Source: DATAAM01 sp036260075
GTDB lineage: Bacteria > Actinomycetota > Acidimicrobiia > Acidimicrobiales > JAHWLA01
NCBI GenBank assembly: GCA_036260075.1
Contig: DATAAM010000224.1
Coordinates: 1 to 5,586 of the forward strand
DNA length: 5,586 nt
Direction of reading: 5' to 3'
Shown: one piece after another, positions 1-5,586 of the stretch
Layout: every line of letters starts with the position of its first letter
Numbering within the stretch: position 1 is the stretch's first letter
Translations under genes and position numbers: made by a program
The notes under the pieces: model-generated
What the model saw: only the letters and a program-made list of their open reading frames with translations
Databases searched by the model: none
What the model was told of the DNA's origin: nothing

Positions 1-910
1 GGCCGTCGTCGGCGTGCGCCAGCCGTGACAGCCCGGGGAACGCCGCCGTCGCCAAGGGCACGGCCACCAGCGCGTACGGCAGCAGGAAGAACGTGAGGCC
101 GACCTGGAAGGCCACGACCCCGCCCTCCACGCCGTTGCCGAGCACCAGCGCCGTGCCCAGCAGCACCTGCACCATGGCCAGCGACACGGCGGCCCACCCG
201 GCCAGCCGGCCGATGCGGCGCACGGCCGGGTGGTGGGGGTCGAACCGCGGCACGAGCGAGAAGCCGAGCGAGCGGGTGGCCAGCCACGGCACGACGCAGA
301 ACGCCGCCACGCCGAGCGTGGTGCCGCCCGCCAGCACCACCTTCTCCTCCCACGCGAGGTCGAGGTCGGGCGGCTCGCCCGCCCGCAGGGCGGCGAAGAG
401 CACGTAGGTGCCGATGACCACCGCGTTGTTCACGATGGGAGCGGCGGCGGGCACGGCGAAGCGGCCGTGCGCGTGCAGCACCGCGGTCGACACCATGCCG
501 AGCGCGTAGAGGACGACCTGCGGCAGGAAGAACCACAGGAAGAAGGTGCCGAGCCGCACCTGCGCCTCCCGCACCGACGGGTCGTCGACGGCCACCACCA
601 GCGCCCGCATGATCCACGGCGCCGCCAGCGCCCCGACCACCGCCAGTGCGGCCAGCGCGGCGGCGGCGAGGCCGAGCACGGCGCCCGCCACGTGCTCCGC
701 CTGGCGCCGGTCGCCTGCGTCGAGCAGGCCCACGACGGTGGGGACCAGCACGGCTTGGAGGGCGCCCGCCGCCACCAGCTCGAAGAGCAGGTTCGGGACC
801 GTGTTGGCCGACTGGTAGACGTTGCCGAGGAACGTGGTGCCCAGCACGGCGGCCACCACGAGGATCCGCAGGAACCCGGTGGCGCGGCTGACCGCGGTGA
901 GCACGGTCAT
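1..910 (-). CDS. murJ: MurJ/MviN family lipid II flippase, N-terminal 303 residues (cut by window edge)
   Basis: MurJ is a multi-pass inner-membrane flippase (MOP superfamily) that moves lipid II outward for peptidoglycan synthesis. I translated this frame by hand; it is open to the window edge and gives 303 residues from the ATG at 910-908. Family hallmarks are SRATGFLR (residues 8-15), then NTVPNLLFEL (36-45) with AAGALQAVLVP (47-57), then HGRFAVPAAAPIVNN (148-162), and PLATAAFPGLSRLA (285-298). About eight hydrophobic segments are visible; full MurJ proteins are around 500-550 residues, so some 200 or more lie outside. The usual Asp of the DAF-type motif near residue 30 reads GNVYQSAN here, a variant I associate with actinobacterial members. 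The start is uncertain: the in-frame codons upstream encode LLRSSGS, which resembles the N-terminus of MurJ relatives, so translation may begin at a CTG at 946-944 overlapping the previous stop. No ATG, GTG or TTG occurs in frame in the stretch checked upstream (to about 1020). Confidence 0.9.
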   Translation of the reverse strand, partial: MTVLTAVSRATGFLRILVVAAVLGTTFLGNVYQSANTVPNLLFELVAAGALQAVLVPTVVGLLDAGDRRQAEHVAGAVLGLAAAALAALAVVGALAAPWIMRALVVAVDDPSVREAQVRLGTFFLWFFLPQVVLYALGMVSTAVLHAHGRFAVPAAAPIVNNAVVIGTYVLFAALRAGEPPDLDLAWEEKVVLAGGTTLGVAAFCVVPWLATRSLGFSLVPRFDPHHPAVRRIGRLAGWAAVSLAMVQVLLGTALVLGNGVEGGVVAFQVGLTFFLLPYALVAVPLATAAFPGLSRLAHADDG

Positions 911-942
911 CGAGCCCGACGAGCGGAGCAGGGCGAGGTCGC

Positions 943-1764
943 TCAGGGCAGTCGCCCCACCCGGTCGACGAAGCGCAGCGGCGGCACGGCGTCGAACACC
1001 CGGCTGAAGGACACCACCTCGCTCGCCAGGTTGAGCGCGGCCACCGCGGCCAGCACGGCCAGGCGGGCGGGCCGGTCGAGCGCCACCACGGCGCCGAGGG
1101 CCACCACGGCCCCGAGCACGTTGGCCCCGGTGTCGCCCAGCATCACCCGCTCCCGCAGGTCGTCGACGAGCAAGGCCAAGCCTGCGCCCACCACCACTGC
1201 CACCGGCGTGAGCACGGCGGCGGCGCCCGCTGCCGCCAACAACCCGGCGAAGGCGGCCGCGCTCACCTTCAGCGTCCGTCCCGGTGCGCGGTCGAAGAGG
1301 TTGGCCAGGTTGGCGCCCAGCGCGATGAGCGCGCCGTCGGCCACCACCTGCCAGCGGGGGCCGGACCGCACTCCGCCCGCCAGCGCCAGCGCCAGCGCGG
1401 CGCCGCCGAGCAGCTTCAGCCCGCCCGTGGTCAGGCGGCCCGACGACATCGCCCGCAGGTGGCCGCGGAAGCCGCGGTCGTCCCCGCCGCCGAGGAAGTC
1501 GTCGACGAGGCCGAGCAGCGCGTACCCCAGCACGGCGGCGACGACGGCGAGGCGCGCCCGCGTCGACGCGTCGGCGCCCAGGACCACCCGGCCCGCCTCG
1601 ACCGCCACCGCCGCCACCACCACAGCCAGGCCGCCCGCCACCGGGACCGGCCGGCCGCGGTGGTTGGCGCGGTGCAGGGCGGGCACGTCGACGGTGCCGC
1701 GCAGGGCCAGCCACGACAGCCGGCCCGCCGCCACCCCGCCCAGGAGCGCGACGACGACGCTCAC
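943..1764 (-). CDS. MraY/WecA-like membrane phospho-sugar transferase (glycosyl transferase family 4 type), 273 aa
   Basis: This is a polytopic membrane protein of the polyprenyl-phosphate N-acetylhexosamine-1-phosphate transferase superfamily (MraY, WecA, TagO), which moves a phospho-sugar from a UDP-sugar to undecaprenyl phosphate at the inner face of the membrane. Visible motifs are GLVDDFLG (residues 85-92, the Asp-Asp pair), ANLANLFDRAPGR (151-163, matching the NxxNxxD loop) and MLGDTGANVLGA (208-219, matching the GDxGS loop with the key Asp at 211). About nine hydrophobic segments surround them. At 273 residues it is shorter than MraY (about 320-360), and I see no HHH-type histidine motif near the C-terminus, so it is probably not the main MraY. 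Substrate is unknown. The GTG start at 1764 was chosen because AGAGG lies nine bases upstream and the first residues form a membrane segment; extending to the ATG at 1875 would overlap steB and translate the palindrome into a soluble Pro/His/Cys-rich leader. It is followed closely by murJ. Confidence 0.8.
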   Translation of the reverse strand: MSVVVALLGGVAAGRLSWLALRGTVDVPALHRANHRGRPVPVAGGLAVVVAAVAVEAGRVVLGADASTRARLAVVAAVLGYALLGLVDDFLGGGDDRGFRGHLRAMSSGRLTTGGLKLLGGAALALALAGGVRSGPRWQVVADGALIALGANLANLFDRAPGRTLKVSAAAFAGLLAAAGAAAVLTPVAVVVGAGLALLVDDLRERVMLGDTGANVLGAVVALGAVVALDRPARLAVLAAVAALNLASEVVSFSRVFDAVPPLRFVDRVGRLP

Positions 1765-1773
1765 CGCACCCCG

Positions 1774-1778
1774 CCTCT
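1774..1778 (-). promoter_or_regulatory. Ribosome binding site of the MraY-like gene
   Basis: On the minus strand AGAGG at 1778-1774 lies nine bases before the GTG at 1764-1762. It is the clearest Shine-Dalgarno-like sequence in the window and decides the start of the MraY-like gene. It directly touches the 3' end of the hairpin arm (1779), so folding of that hairpin could change access to it; the latter is inference. Confidence 0.55.
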
Positions 1779-1831
1779 CTGTTCTGGGCACGGTTTCCCG
1801 CGCATAGAGCGGCAAAGCGTGCCCAAAACAG
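1779..1831 (-). repeat. 53-nt imperfect palindrome (stem-loop) filling the steB / MraY-like gap
   Basis: Positions 1779-1792 pair with 1818-1831: 13 Watson-Crick pairs plus position 1784/1826, which is a G-U wobble in RNA read from the minus strand but a C-A mismatch on the other strand. The stem continues inward after single mismatches at 1793/1817 and 1797/1813, with pairs at 1794-1796/1814-1816 and 1798-1801/1809-1812, leaving a 7-nt loop (1802-1808). I count 20 Watson-Crick pairs and one wobble over 23 positions. G+C is 32 of 53 (60%), lower than the flanking genes. In the transcript it begins 6 nt after the steB stop codon and ends 14 nt before the next start. No run of U follows, so it is not a classical intrinsic terminator. 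It may be an mRNA processing or translation-control hairpin, a protein-binding operator, or one copy of a dispersed palindromic repeat; the sequence alone cannot separate these. Confidence 0.85.
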
Positions 1832-1837
1832 GGGTGC

Positions 1838-2761
1838 TCATGGCGAGGCGGGCTCGGGCACCATGCGCGACGCACGGGGGCCCACGCCGTAGTGCCCGAC
1901 CTTGCCCTGCGGCCCCAGGTCGGCGAGCGCCAGCACGGCGGCGATGCGGCCGCGGTAGCTCTCGATGTTGTCGACGGTGGAGAGGCGGCTGCTGCTGTCG
2001 TCGTCGCCCCGCAGCGGCCCCACGAATACGGCCCGCACGGCCGGTGTGGCGGCGGTGGCCTCGCGGCCCGACTCCACGGCGACCACCCGTGTGGGCGCCA
2101 GCTCGGCCAGCTCGGCGGCCAGCGGTACGGCCAGCACGTCGTTGGGCACGTCCGCCTTGTCGCCCGCCACCACCACGAACCGCGTGCCGGACGGCGCGAG
2201 CGTCGCCTCGTCGACCGCTTCGAGCTCGGCGAAGCCGGTCTCCCGCAGCCGGGCCAGCGGCGAGGCCGACTCGCCCGCCGCCCAGGCGCCGGCCAACCGT
2301 TCGATCAGGGTGCGGCGCACGAGGTCGGCGGGGCCGGGCGCCACCACGAGCGCGTCGGACAGGGAGGCCACGTCGGCGGGCTCCTCCAACTGGAGCTTGC
2401 CGGTGAGCCACACGGTGCCTCGGAGACGGGCACCGGCGGCCACGATCGACTGGCGCAGGCGGTCGATCGGCTCGCGGTCGATCCCCTGCACGCCCACCAC
2501 CACCACGTCGACGCCAAGCAGGCGGCCCTCCACCAGCTCATCGCCCGCCTCGTCGGCGAAGCGCTCCCACCGGCTCACGTCGTTGCGCAGGCGGTCGTTC
2601 TCCGAGTTGGTGCGGTCGGCCCGGTCGCCCACCGCGTCGAGCTGCCGTTCGAGCGCGCTCACCGTGGCCCGGTCGACGACGCTCGCCCCGATGGCGATGC
2701 CGATGCCGAGCGCCAGGAACACGCCGATGATCGACACGAGGTGGAACCGGAAGCTCACCAT
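1838..2761 (-). CDS. steB: SteB / MctB-like membrane-anchored coiled-coil protein (copper transporter MctB family), 307 aa
   Basis: The family includes Corynebacterium SteB, which works with SteA at the division septum and affects envelope integrity, and M. tuberculosis MctB (Rv1698), linked to copper export. The sequence has a short cytoplasmic start, one transmembrane segment (about residues 8-28, rich in Gly/Ile/Ala), then a heptad-like charged stretch (about 31-70) expected to form a coiled coil, and an alpha/beta domain outside. The C-terminal block STVDNIESYRGRIAAVLALA (261-280), followed by GHYGVGPRA (289-297), is characteristic of the family. I see no obvious Cys/His/Met copper site, and a lineage without a mycolate outer membrane would have little need of an outer-membrane channel, so the SteB role is favoured by inference. 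The ATG lies one base after the steA stop (TGAGATG) with no good ribosome binding site, which points to translational coupling with steA. The length of 307 residues is usual for the family. Confidence 0.87.
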   Translation of the reverse strand: MVSFRFHLVSIIGVFLALGIGIAIGASVVDRATVSALERQLDAVGDRADRTNSENDRLRNDVSRWERFADEAGDELVEGRLLGVDVVVVGVQGIDREPIDRLRQSIVAAGARLRGTVWLTGKLQLEEPADVASLSDALVVAPGPADLVRRTLIERLAGAWAAGESASPLARLRETGFAELEAVDEATLAPSGTRFVVVAGDKADVPNDVLAVPLAAELAELAPTRVVAVESGREATAATPAVRAVFVGPLRGDDDSSSRLSTVDNIESYRGRIAAVLALADLGPQGKVGHYGVGPRASRMVPEPASP

Positions 2762-2765
2762 CTCA
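2759..2765 (-). promoter_or_regulatory. steA stop / steB start junction (TGAGATG)
   Basis: On the minus strand the steA stop TGA (2765-2763) is separated from the steB ATG (2761-2759) by one base. No convincing Shine-Dalgarno sequence precedes the ATG, so terminating ribosomes probably reinitiate here. This would keep SteA and SteB levels matched, as expected for partner proteins. Confidence 0.6.
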
Positions 2766-3920
2766 GTGGGTGAGGGCTCGCCAGAGGTCGCGGACGATCA
2801 GCCACAGGCTGTCGAGGTAGACGCGAGGCACGAGGACGACGAACACCACGACGAAGCACAGCATGGCCGCCAACAGGAACGACATCAGGTCGCGCTTGCG
2901 CACGCGGCTCTCGTAGAGCTTGCTCACCCCTTTGGCGTCCACCAGGATCGGCCCCACCTTCAGCCGCACCAGGAACGTCGAGGCCATGCCCTGCCGGCCC
3001 TTGTCGAGGAACTCGACCATCGACGCGTGCGTGCCCACCGCCACGATCAGCTCGGCGCCCTTCTCGTAGGCCAGCAACATGGCGATGTCCTCGCTCGTGC
3101 CGGGCGCCTCCAGCACGTCGAAGTCGAGGCCGAGCCGGCGCAGGCGCTCCGCCCCGGGTGCCTCGCCGCCCACGTACGCGTGCACGATCAGCTGGGCGCC
3201 GCACTGCAGGGCGCGGCTCGACACGGAGTCGAAGTCGCCGATGATGATGTCGGGCTTCAGCCCCACGTCGAGCAGCGCGTCGGCTCCGCCGTCCACGCCG
3301 ATGAGCACCGGCCTGATCTCCCGCACGTAGCTGCGCAGGTGGGCCAAGTCGTCCTTGTAGTCGAAGCCGCGCACCACGAGCATGACGTGCCGGCCCTTGA
3401 GGTCGACGTCCAGGTCGGGCATGGGCAGCGGATCGAGCACCAGGTGGCGCTCCTGCCGGAGGTACTCGAGCGTGTTCTCGGCGAAGCGGCCGAGCTCGTC
3501 GCCCACTCGCTGCTTGGCCGCCTCGTACTCCTCCTCGAGCGACTGCAGCGTGCGGCGCGTGCCCTTGCCCACCACGGCTCCGTCGACCCACACCTCGTCG
3601 CCCTCGATGCGCACCTGCCTGCCCTCGGCCACCAGGTCGAGCACCTGGGGGCCCACGCAGTCGAGCAACGGGATGCGGGCGGCGGCCACCAGGAGAGGGC
3701 CCACGTTCGGATAGCGGCCGCTCATCGAAGCAGCCACGTTGACGATGGCCGCGGGCCTGGCCTCGATGAGCCCTTCTGCGGCCACGCGGTCGAGGTCCTC
3801 GTGGTCGATGACGGCGATGTCGCCGGGCTGGAGCCGCTTCACGAGGTCCTTGGTGCGCCGGTCGACGCGTGCGGTCCCGGCCGTGACGGTGACCTCCGAC
3901 GTGCCGCGGCGGGCGAACAT
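2763..3920 (-). CDS. steA: SteA-like protein: thiamine-pyrophosphokinase-like domain with C-terminal membrane anchor, 385 aa
   Basis: This matches the putative cytokinetic ring protein SteA, a septal protein of Actinobacteria that pairs with SteB. Numbering from the alternative GTG start, an N-terminal domain carries RTKDLVKRL (23-31), GDIAVIDHEDLDRVAAE (34-50) and SGRYPNVGP (68-76). A thiamine-pyrophosphokinase-like fold follows, with GVDGGADALLDVGLKPD (209-225) and IIIGDFDS (226-233), then GTSEDIAMLLA (275-285) and the family block around GTHASMVEFLDKGR (297-310) and GMASTFLVRLKVG (312-324). A single transmembrane helix lies at about 347-366, followed by a 20-residue tail. The nucleotide-site residues DGG and GDFDS are kept, but TPK's usual thiamine-binding C-terminal domain appears absent, so kinase activity is not assumed. 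The start is either GTG at 3923 (GTGA overlap of 4 nt with recN) or ATG at 3920 (TGATG overlap of 1 nt); I chose the ATG. The difference is one residue. Confidence 0.92.
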   Translation of the reverse strand: MFARRGTSEVTVTAGTARVDRRTKDLVKRLQPGDIAVIDHEDLDRVAAEGLIEARPAAIVNVAASMSGRYPNVGPLLVAAARIPLLDCVGPQVLDLVAEGRQVRIEGDEVWVDGAVVGKGTRRTLQSLEEEYEAAKQRVGDELGRFAENTLEYLRQERHLVLDPLPMPDLDVDLKGRHVMLVVRGFDYKDDLAHLRSYVREIRPVLIGVDGGADALLDVGLKPDIIIGDFDSVSSRALQCGAQLIVHAYVGGEAPGAERLRRLGLDFDVLEAPGTSEDIAMLLAYEKGAELIVAVGTHASMVEFLDKGRQGMASTFLVRLKVGPILVDAKGVSKLYESRVRKRDLMSFLLAAMLCFVVVFVVLVPRVYLDSLWLIVRDLWRALTH

Positions 3921-3923
3921 CAC
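3918..3923 (-). promoter_or_regulatory. recN stop / steA start overlap (GTGATG)
   Basis: On the minus strand GTGATG contains the recN stop TGA (3922-3920), a possible steA GTG start (3923-3921) and a steA ATG start (3920-3918). The upstream context GAGCGGGG is only a weak ribosome binding site. The overlap indicates co-translation of recN and steA from one transcript. Confidence 0.65.
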
Positions 3924-5560
3924 CGGCCCCGCTCGCGGGCGGCCCCCGCCAGCAGCTCGGCCGCGTGCTCGCGGGCGGCGTCGCTGTCGGGCGTGCCACT
4001 GAGCATCCGCGAGAGCTCGACGACCCGCGCCGCGGGCTCGAGGACCGACGCCTCCGCCACGGTGCGGCCCTCGCGCTCGCCCTTGCGCACCACCACCTGG
4101 CGGTCGGCAAAGGCGGCCACCTGCGGCAGGTGGGTGACGACGAGCACCTGGAGGTCGCCGGCCAGCGCCGCCAGGCTCCGCCCCACCGCGAGCGCGGCCG
4201 TGCCCCCGATGCCCGCGTCGACCTCGTCGAACACCACCGTGGGCGCGCCGGCGTCGTCGCGCAGGGCCAGGCGCAGGGCCAGCATGGTGCGCGCCAGCTC
4301 GCCGCCCGATGCCACCTTCGACAGCGGCAGGGCGGGCTCGCCGGGGTTGGCGCCGAGCAGGAAGGCCACCCGGTCGCCGGGCGGCTCCTCACCCACCTCC
4401 ACCTCGACGCGCGCGCCCGCCATGGCCAGGTCCTGCAAGTGGGCCTCCACCGCGGCAGCCAGGCGCGGCGCCGCATCGCGACGGGCGGCCAGCACCGCCC
4501 GTTCGGCCGCCGCCACCGCCTCCGTCGCCTGCTCGCGGTCGCGGTCGAGCTCAGCGGCCCGGCGGTCGTGCGAGAGCAGCTCGTCGAGCCGGGCACGCGC
4601 CTGCTCGGCGAACGCCAGCACCTCGGCCAGCGTGGCGCCGTACTTCTTGCGCAGCTCGTGCAACTGTCGGCGCCGACCGCGCACCGCATCCAGGCGCTCC
4701 GGGTCGTCCTCGAGCTGCTCGGCGGCGGCCCGCAGCTCCGTGCCCACGTCGCCCACCTCGGCCACTAGCGAGCGCAGCCGGCCCTCCAGGTCGCGCAACG
4801 GCGAGCGGCCCGCGACCGCCGCCAGCGCCGACCCCAGCGCATCGCCCGCCCGGCCCTCCTCGGCCAGCGCGGCATGGGCGGCAGCGGCTGCCTCCCGGTG
4901 GGCGGTGGCGTCGGCCAGCCGCTCCTCCTCCTCGGCCAACCGCTCGTCCTCGTCGGGGCCGTCGATGCGAGCGCCGTCGACCTCGTCGACCTGGTAGCGC
5001 AACAGGTCGATCTCGCGCGCTCGGGCCCGCTCGTCGCCGCCCAGCGCGTCCAACGACTGCTCGATCGCGTGCAACCGTGCCCGAGCCTCGTGCAACGGTC
5101 GGAGGTCGACCTCGCCGAAGCGGTCGAGGGCCGCCCGTTGGGCCGGGGCCGACAACAGCGCCTGGTGGGCGTGCTGCCCGTGCAGGTCGACGAGCTCGGC
5201 GCCTGCCTCGGCCAGCGCCCCCACCGGCGCCATGCGGCCGTCGACGTAGGCACGGGAACGCCCCGAGGCAGGCACGGCCCGGGCCAGCACGACCTCGCGC
5301 CCGTCGACCACGAAGCGGCCCTCCACCCACGCCTCCTCGGCCCCCGGTCGCACCAGCACGCTCTCGGCCCGGCCGCCGACCAGCAGCTCGATGGCCTCGA
5401 CCAGCAGCGTCTTGCCCGCCCCCGTCTCGCCCGTGAGGGCGGTGAGGCCGGGACCCAGCACCACGTGGGCCTCCGCGATCACGCCCAGGTCGCGCACGCG
5501 CAGCTCCACCAGCACCTCGTCGCGCCATACCCGGCGCTCCACAGCGTAGACCACGCTCAC
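3920..5560 (-). CDS. recN: DNA repair protein RecN (SMC-like ATPase), 546 aa
   Basis: RecN is a cytoplasmic SMC-family ATPase that acts early in recombinational repair of double-strand breaks. Domains in order: Walker A GETGAGKT (residues 44-51); the RecN-type segment LVDLHGQHAHQALL (123-136); two coiled-coil arms rich in Glu, Arg and Ala (about 155-375), including RRRQLHELRKKYG (296-308) at the arm tip region; ABC signature LSKVASGGELARTMLALR (413-430); Walker B TVVFDEVDAGIGG (441-453); the switch histidine in VVTHLPQVAAFAD (474-486); and the C-terminal ELSRMLSG (515-522). All ATPase motifs are intact and the length is normal (about 550-590). The GTG at 5560 gives a GTGA overlap with a possible upstream stop. 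Most RecN proteins begin close to LVELRVRDLGVIAE, so an internal GTG at 5515 (residue 16) is a reasonable alternative. RecN is damage-induced in many bacteria, but no LexA-type box is visible in the 26 bases upstream, as expected for an internal operon gene. Confidence 0.97.
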   Translation of the reverse strand: MSVVYAVERRVWRDEVLVELRVRDLGVIAEAHVVLGPGLTALTGETGAGKTLLVEAIELLVGGRAESVLVRPGAEEAWVEGRFVVDGREVVLARAVPASGRSRAYVDGRMAPVGALAEAGAELVDLHGQHAHQALLSAPAQRAALDRFGEVDLRPLHEARARLHAIEQSLDALGGDERARAREIDLLRYQVDEVDGARIDGPDEDERLAEEEERLADATAHREAAAAAHAALAEEGRAGDALGSALAAVAGRSPLRDLEGRLRSLVAEVGDVGTELRAAAEQLEDDPERLDAVRGRRRQLHELRKKYGATLAEVLAFAEQARARLDELLSHDRRAAELDRDREQATEAVAAAERAVLAARRDAAPRLAAAVEAHLQDLAMAGARVEVEVGEEPPGDRVAFLLGANPGEPALPLSKVASGGELARTMLALRLALRDDAGAPTVVFDEVDAGIGGTAALAVGRSLAALAGDLQVLVVTHLPQVAAFADRQVVVRKGEREGRTVAEASVLEPAARVVELSRMLSGTPDSDAAREHAAELLAGAARERGR

Positions 5561-5586
5561 GGATGCGCCCCGCGCGGGTGGGCGCT
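5557..5586 (-). CDS. Possible C-terminal end of the upstream gene (last nine codons and stop)
   Basis: On the minus strand one frame entering from the window edge reads SAHPRGAHP and stops at a TGA (5559-5557) that overlaps the recN GTG start as GTGA. This 4-nt overlap is common in actinobacterial operons, which supports a real gene end. In M. tuberculosis and relatives the gene before recN is NAD kinase (ppnK/nadK), but nine residues cannot confirm identity, and the frame could be chance. Confidence 0.35.
   Translation of the reverse strand, partial: SAHPRGAHP

Noticed and set aside
230..1807. A 525-codon open frame on the plus strand
   Set aside because: It is antisense to murJ and the MraY-like gene and reads as His/Arg/Gly/Ala-rich low complexity, typical of a shadow of GC-rich coding DNA.
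1779..1831. Rho-independent terminator
   Set aside because: The stem is strong but no U-tract follows in either direction: the minus strand continues with AGAGGCGGGG and the plus strand with GGGTGCTCATGG. Operon genes continue closely downstream.
1779..1831. LexA/SOS box in the palindrome
   Set aside because: The arms do not match the GAAC-N4-GTTC actinobacterial pattern, and the element lies downstream of recN rather than at its promoter.
1765..1875. N-terminal extension of the MraY-like gene to an ATG at 1875
   Set aside because: It would overlap steB by 38 nt and translate the palindrome; the GTG at 1764 has a Shine-Dalgarno sequence and begins directly with a membrane helix.
1838..2761. 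Copper export as the firm function of the SteB/MctB-like gene
   Set aside because: The family name derives from a mycobacterial outer-membrane role; I see no obvious metal-binding cluster here, and adjacency to steA supports the septal role better.
2755..4689. A 644-codon open frame on the minus strand overlapping recN and steA
   Set aside because: It is in a different frame from both well-supported genes and its translation is Arg/Pro/Trp-rich without recognisable motifs.
1965..4997. A 1010-codon open frame on the plus strand
   Set aside because: It lies antisense to steB, steA and most of recN. Very high GC at third codon positions removes stops on the opposite strand. Its translation is low-complexity Ser/Arg/Ala/Thr-rich with no domain, while the minus-strand proteins carry clear family motifs.
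4309..5436. A 375-codon plus-strand open frame opposite recN
   Set aside because: Pro/Arg/Ala low-complexity translation, antisense to the intact recN ATPase; a compositional artefact.

Overview
The window is a dense, one-directional gene block from a very GC-rich bacterium (roughly 70% G+C or more by eye). Every supported gene lies on the minus strand, so transcription runs from the high-coordinate end to the low end. Gene content and order (recN, then a SteA-like protein, then a SteB/MctB-like protein) are typical of Actinobacteria; the corresponding M. tuberculosis order is ppnK-recN-Rv1697-Rv1698. The MurJ sequence style, with an NTVPNLLFEL motif, and the MraY-like gene next to it suggest a non-mycolate, deep-branching actinobacterium such as Acidimicrobiia. 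That placement is inference.

Layout in transcription order. A possible last few codons of an upstream gene (5557-5586) overlap the GTG start of recN (3920-5560), a DNA double-strand-break repair SMC-like ATPase. The recN stop overlaps the start of steA (2763-3920), which encodes a protein with a thiamine-pyrophosphokinase-like fold and a C-terminal membrane anchor. One base after the steA stop comes steB/mctB (1838-2761), a membrane-anchored coiled-coil protein. A 73-base gap follows, almost filled by a 53-nt imperfect palindrome (1779-1831). Next is a short MraY/WecA-superfamily membrane transferase (943-1764). Last is murJ (1-910), the lipid II flippase gene, cut by the window edge.

The genes appear to form one tightly coupled operon: the four junctions from recN to the transferase gene and its upstream neighbours are 4-nt, 1-nt, +1-nt and +73-nt, and murJ starts within about 32 nt of, or overlapping, the preceding stop. 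Apart from recN the theme is cell envelope and division: SteA and SteB are known as interacting septal proteins in Corynebacterium, MraY-type enzymes make polyprenyl-linked sugar intermediates, and MurJ flips lipid II. The most noteworthy non-coding element is the palindrome. As RNA in the sense of the operon it pairs better than its complement, and its 3' arm directly abuts the apparent ribosome binding site of the MraY-like gene. No RNA genes, CRISPR arrays, insertion sequences or phage genes are visible, and no gene-free stretch exceeds 300 bases.
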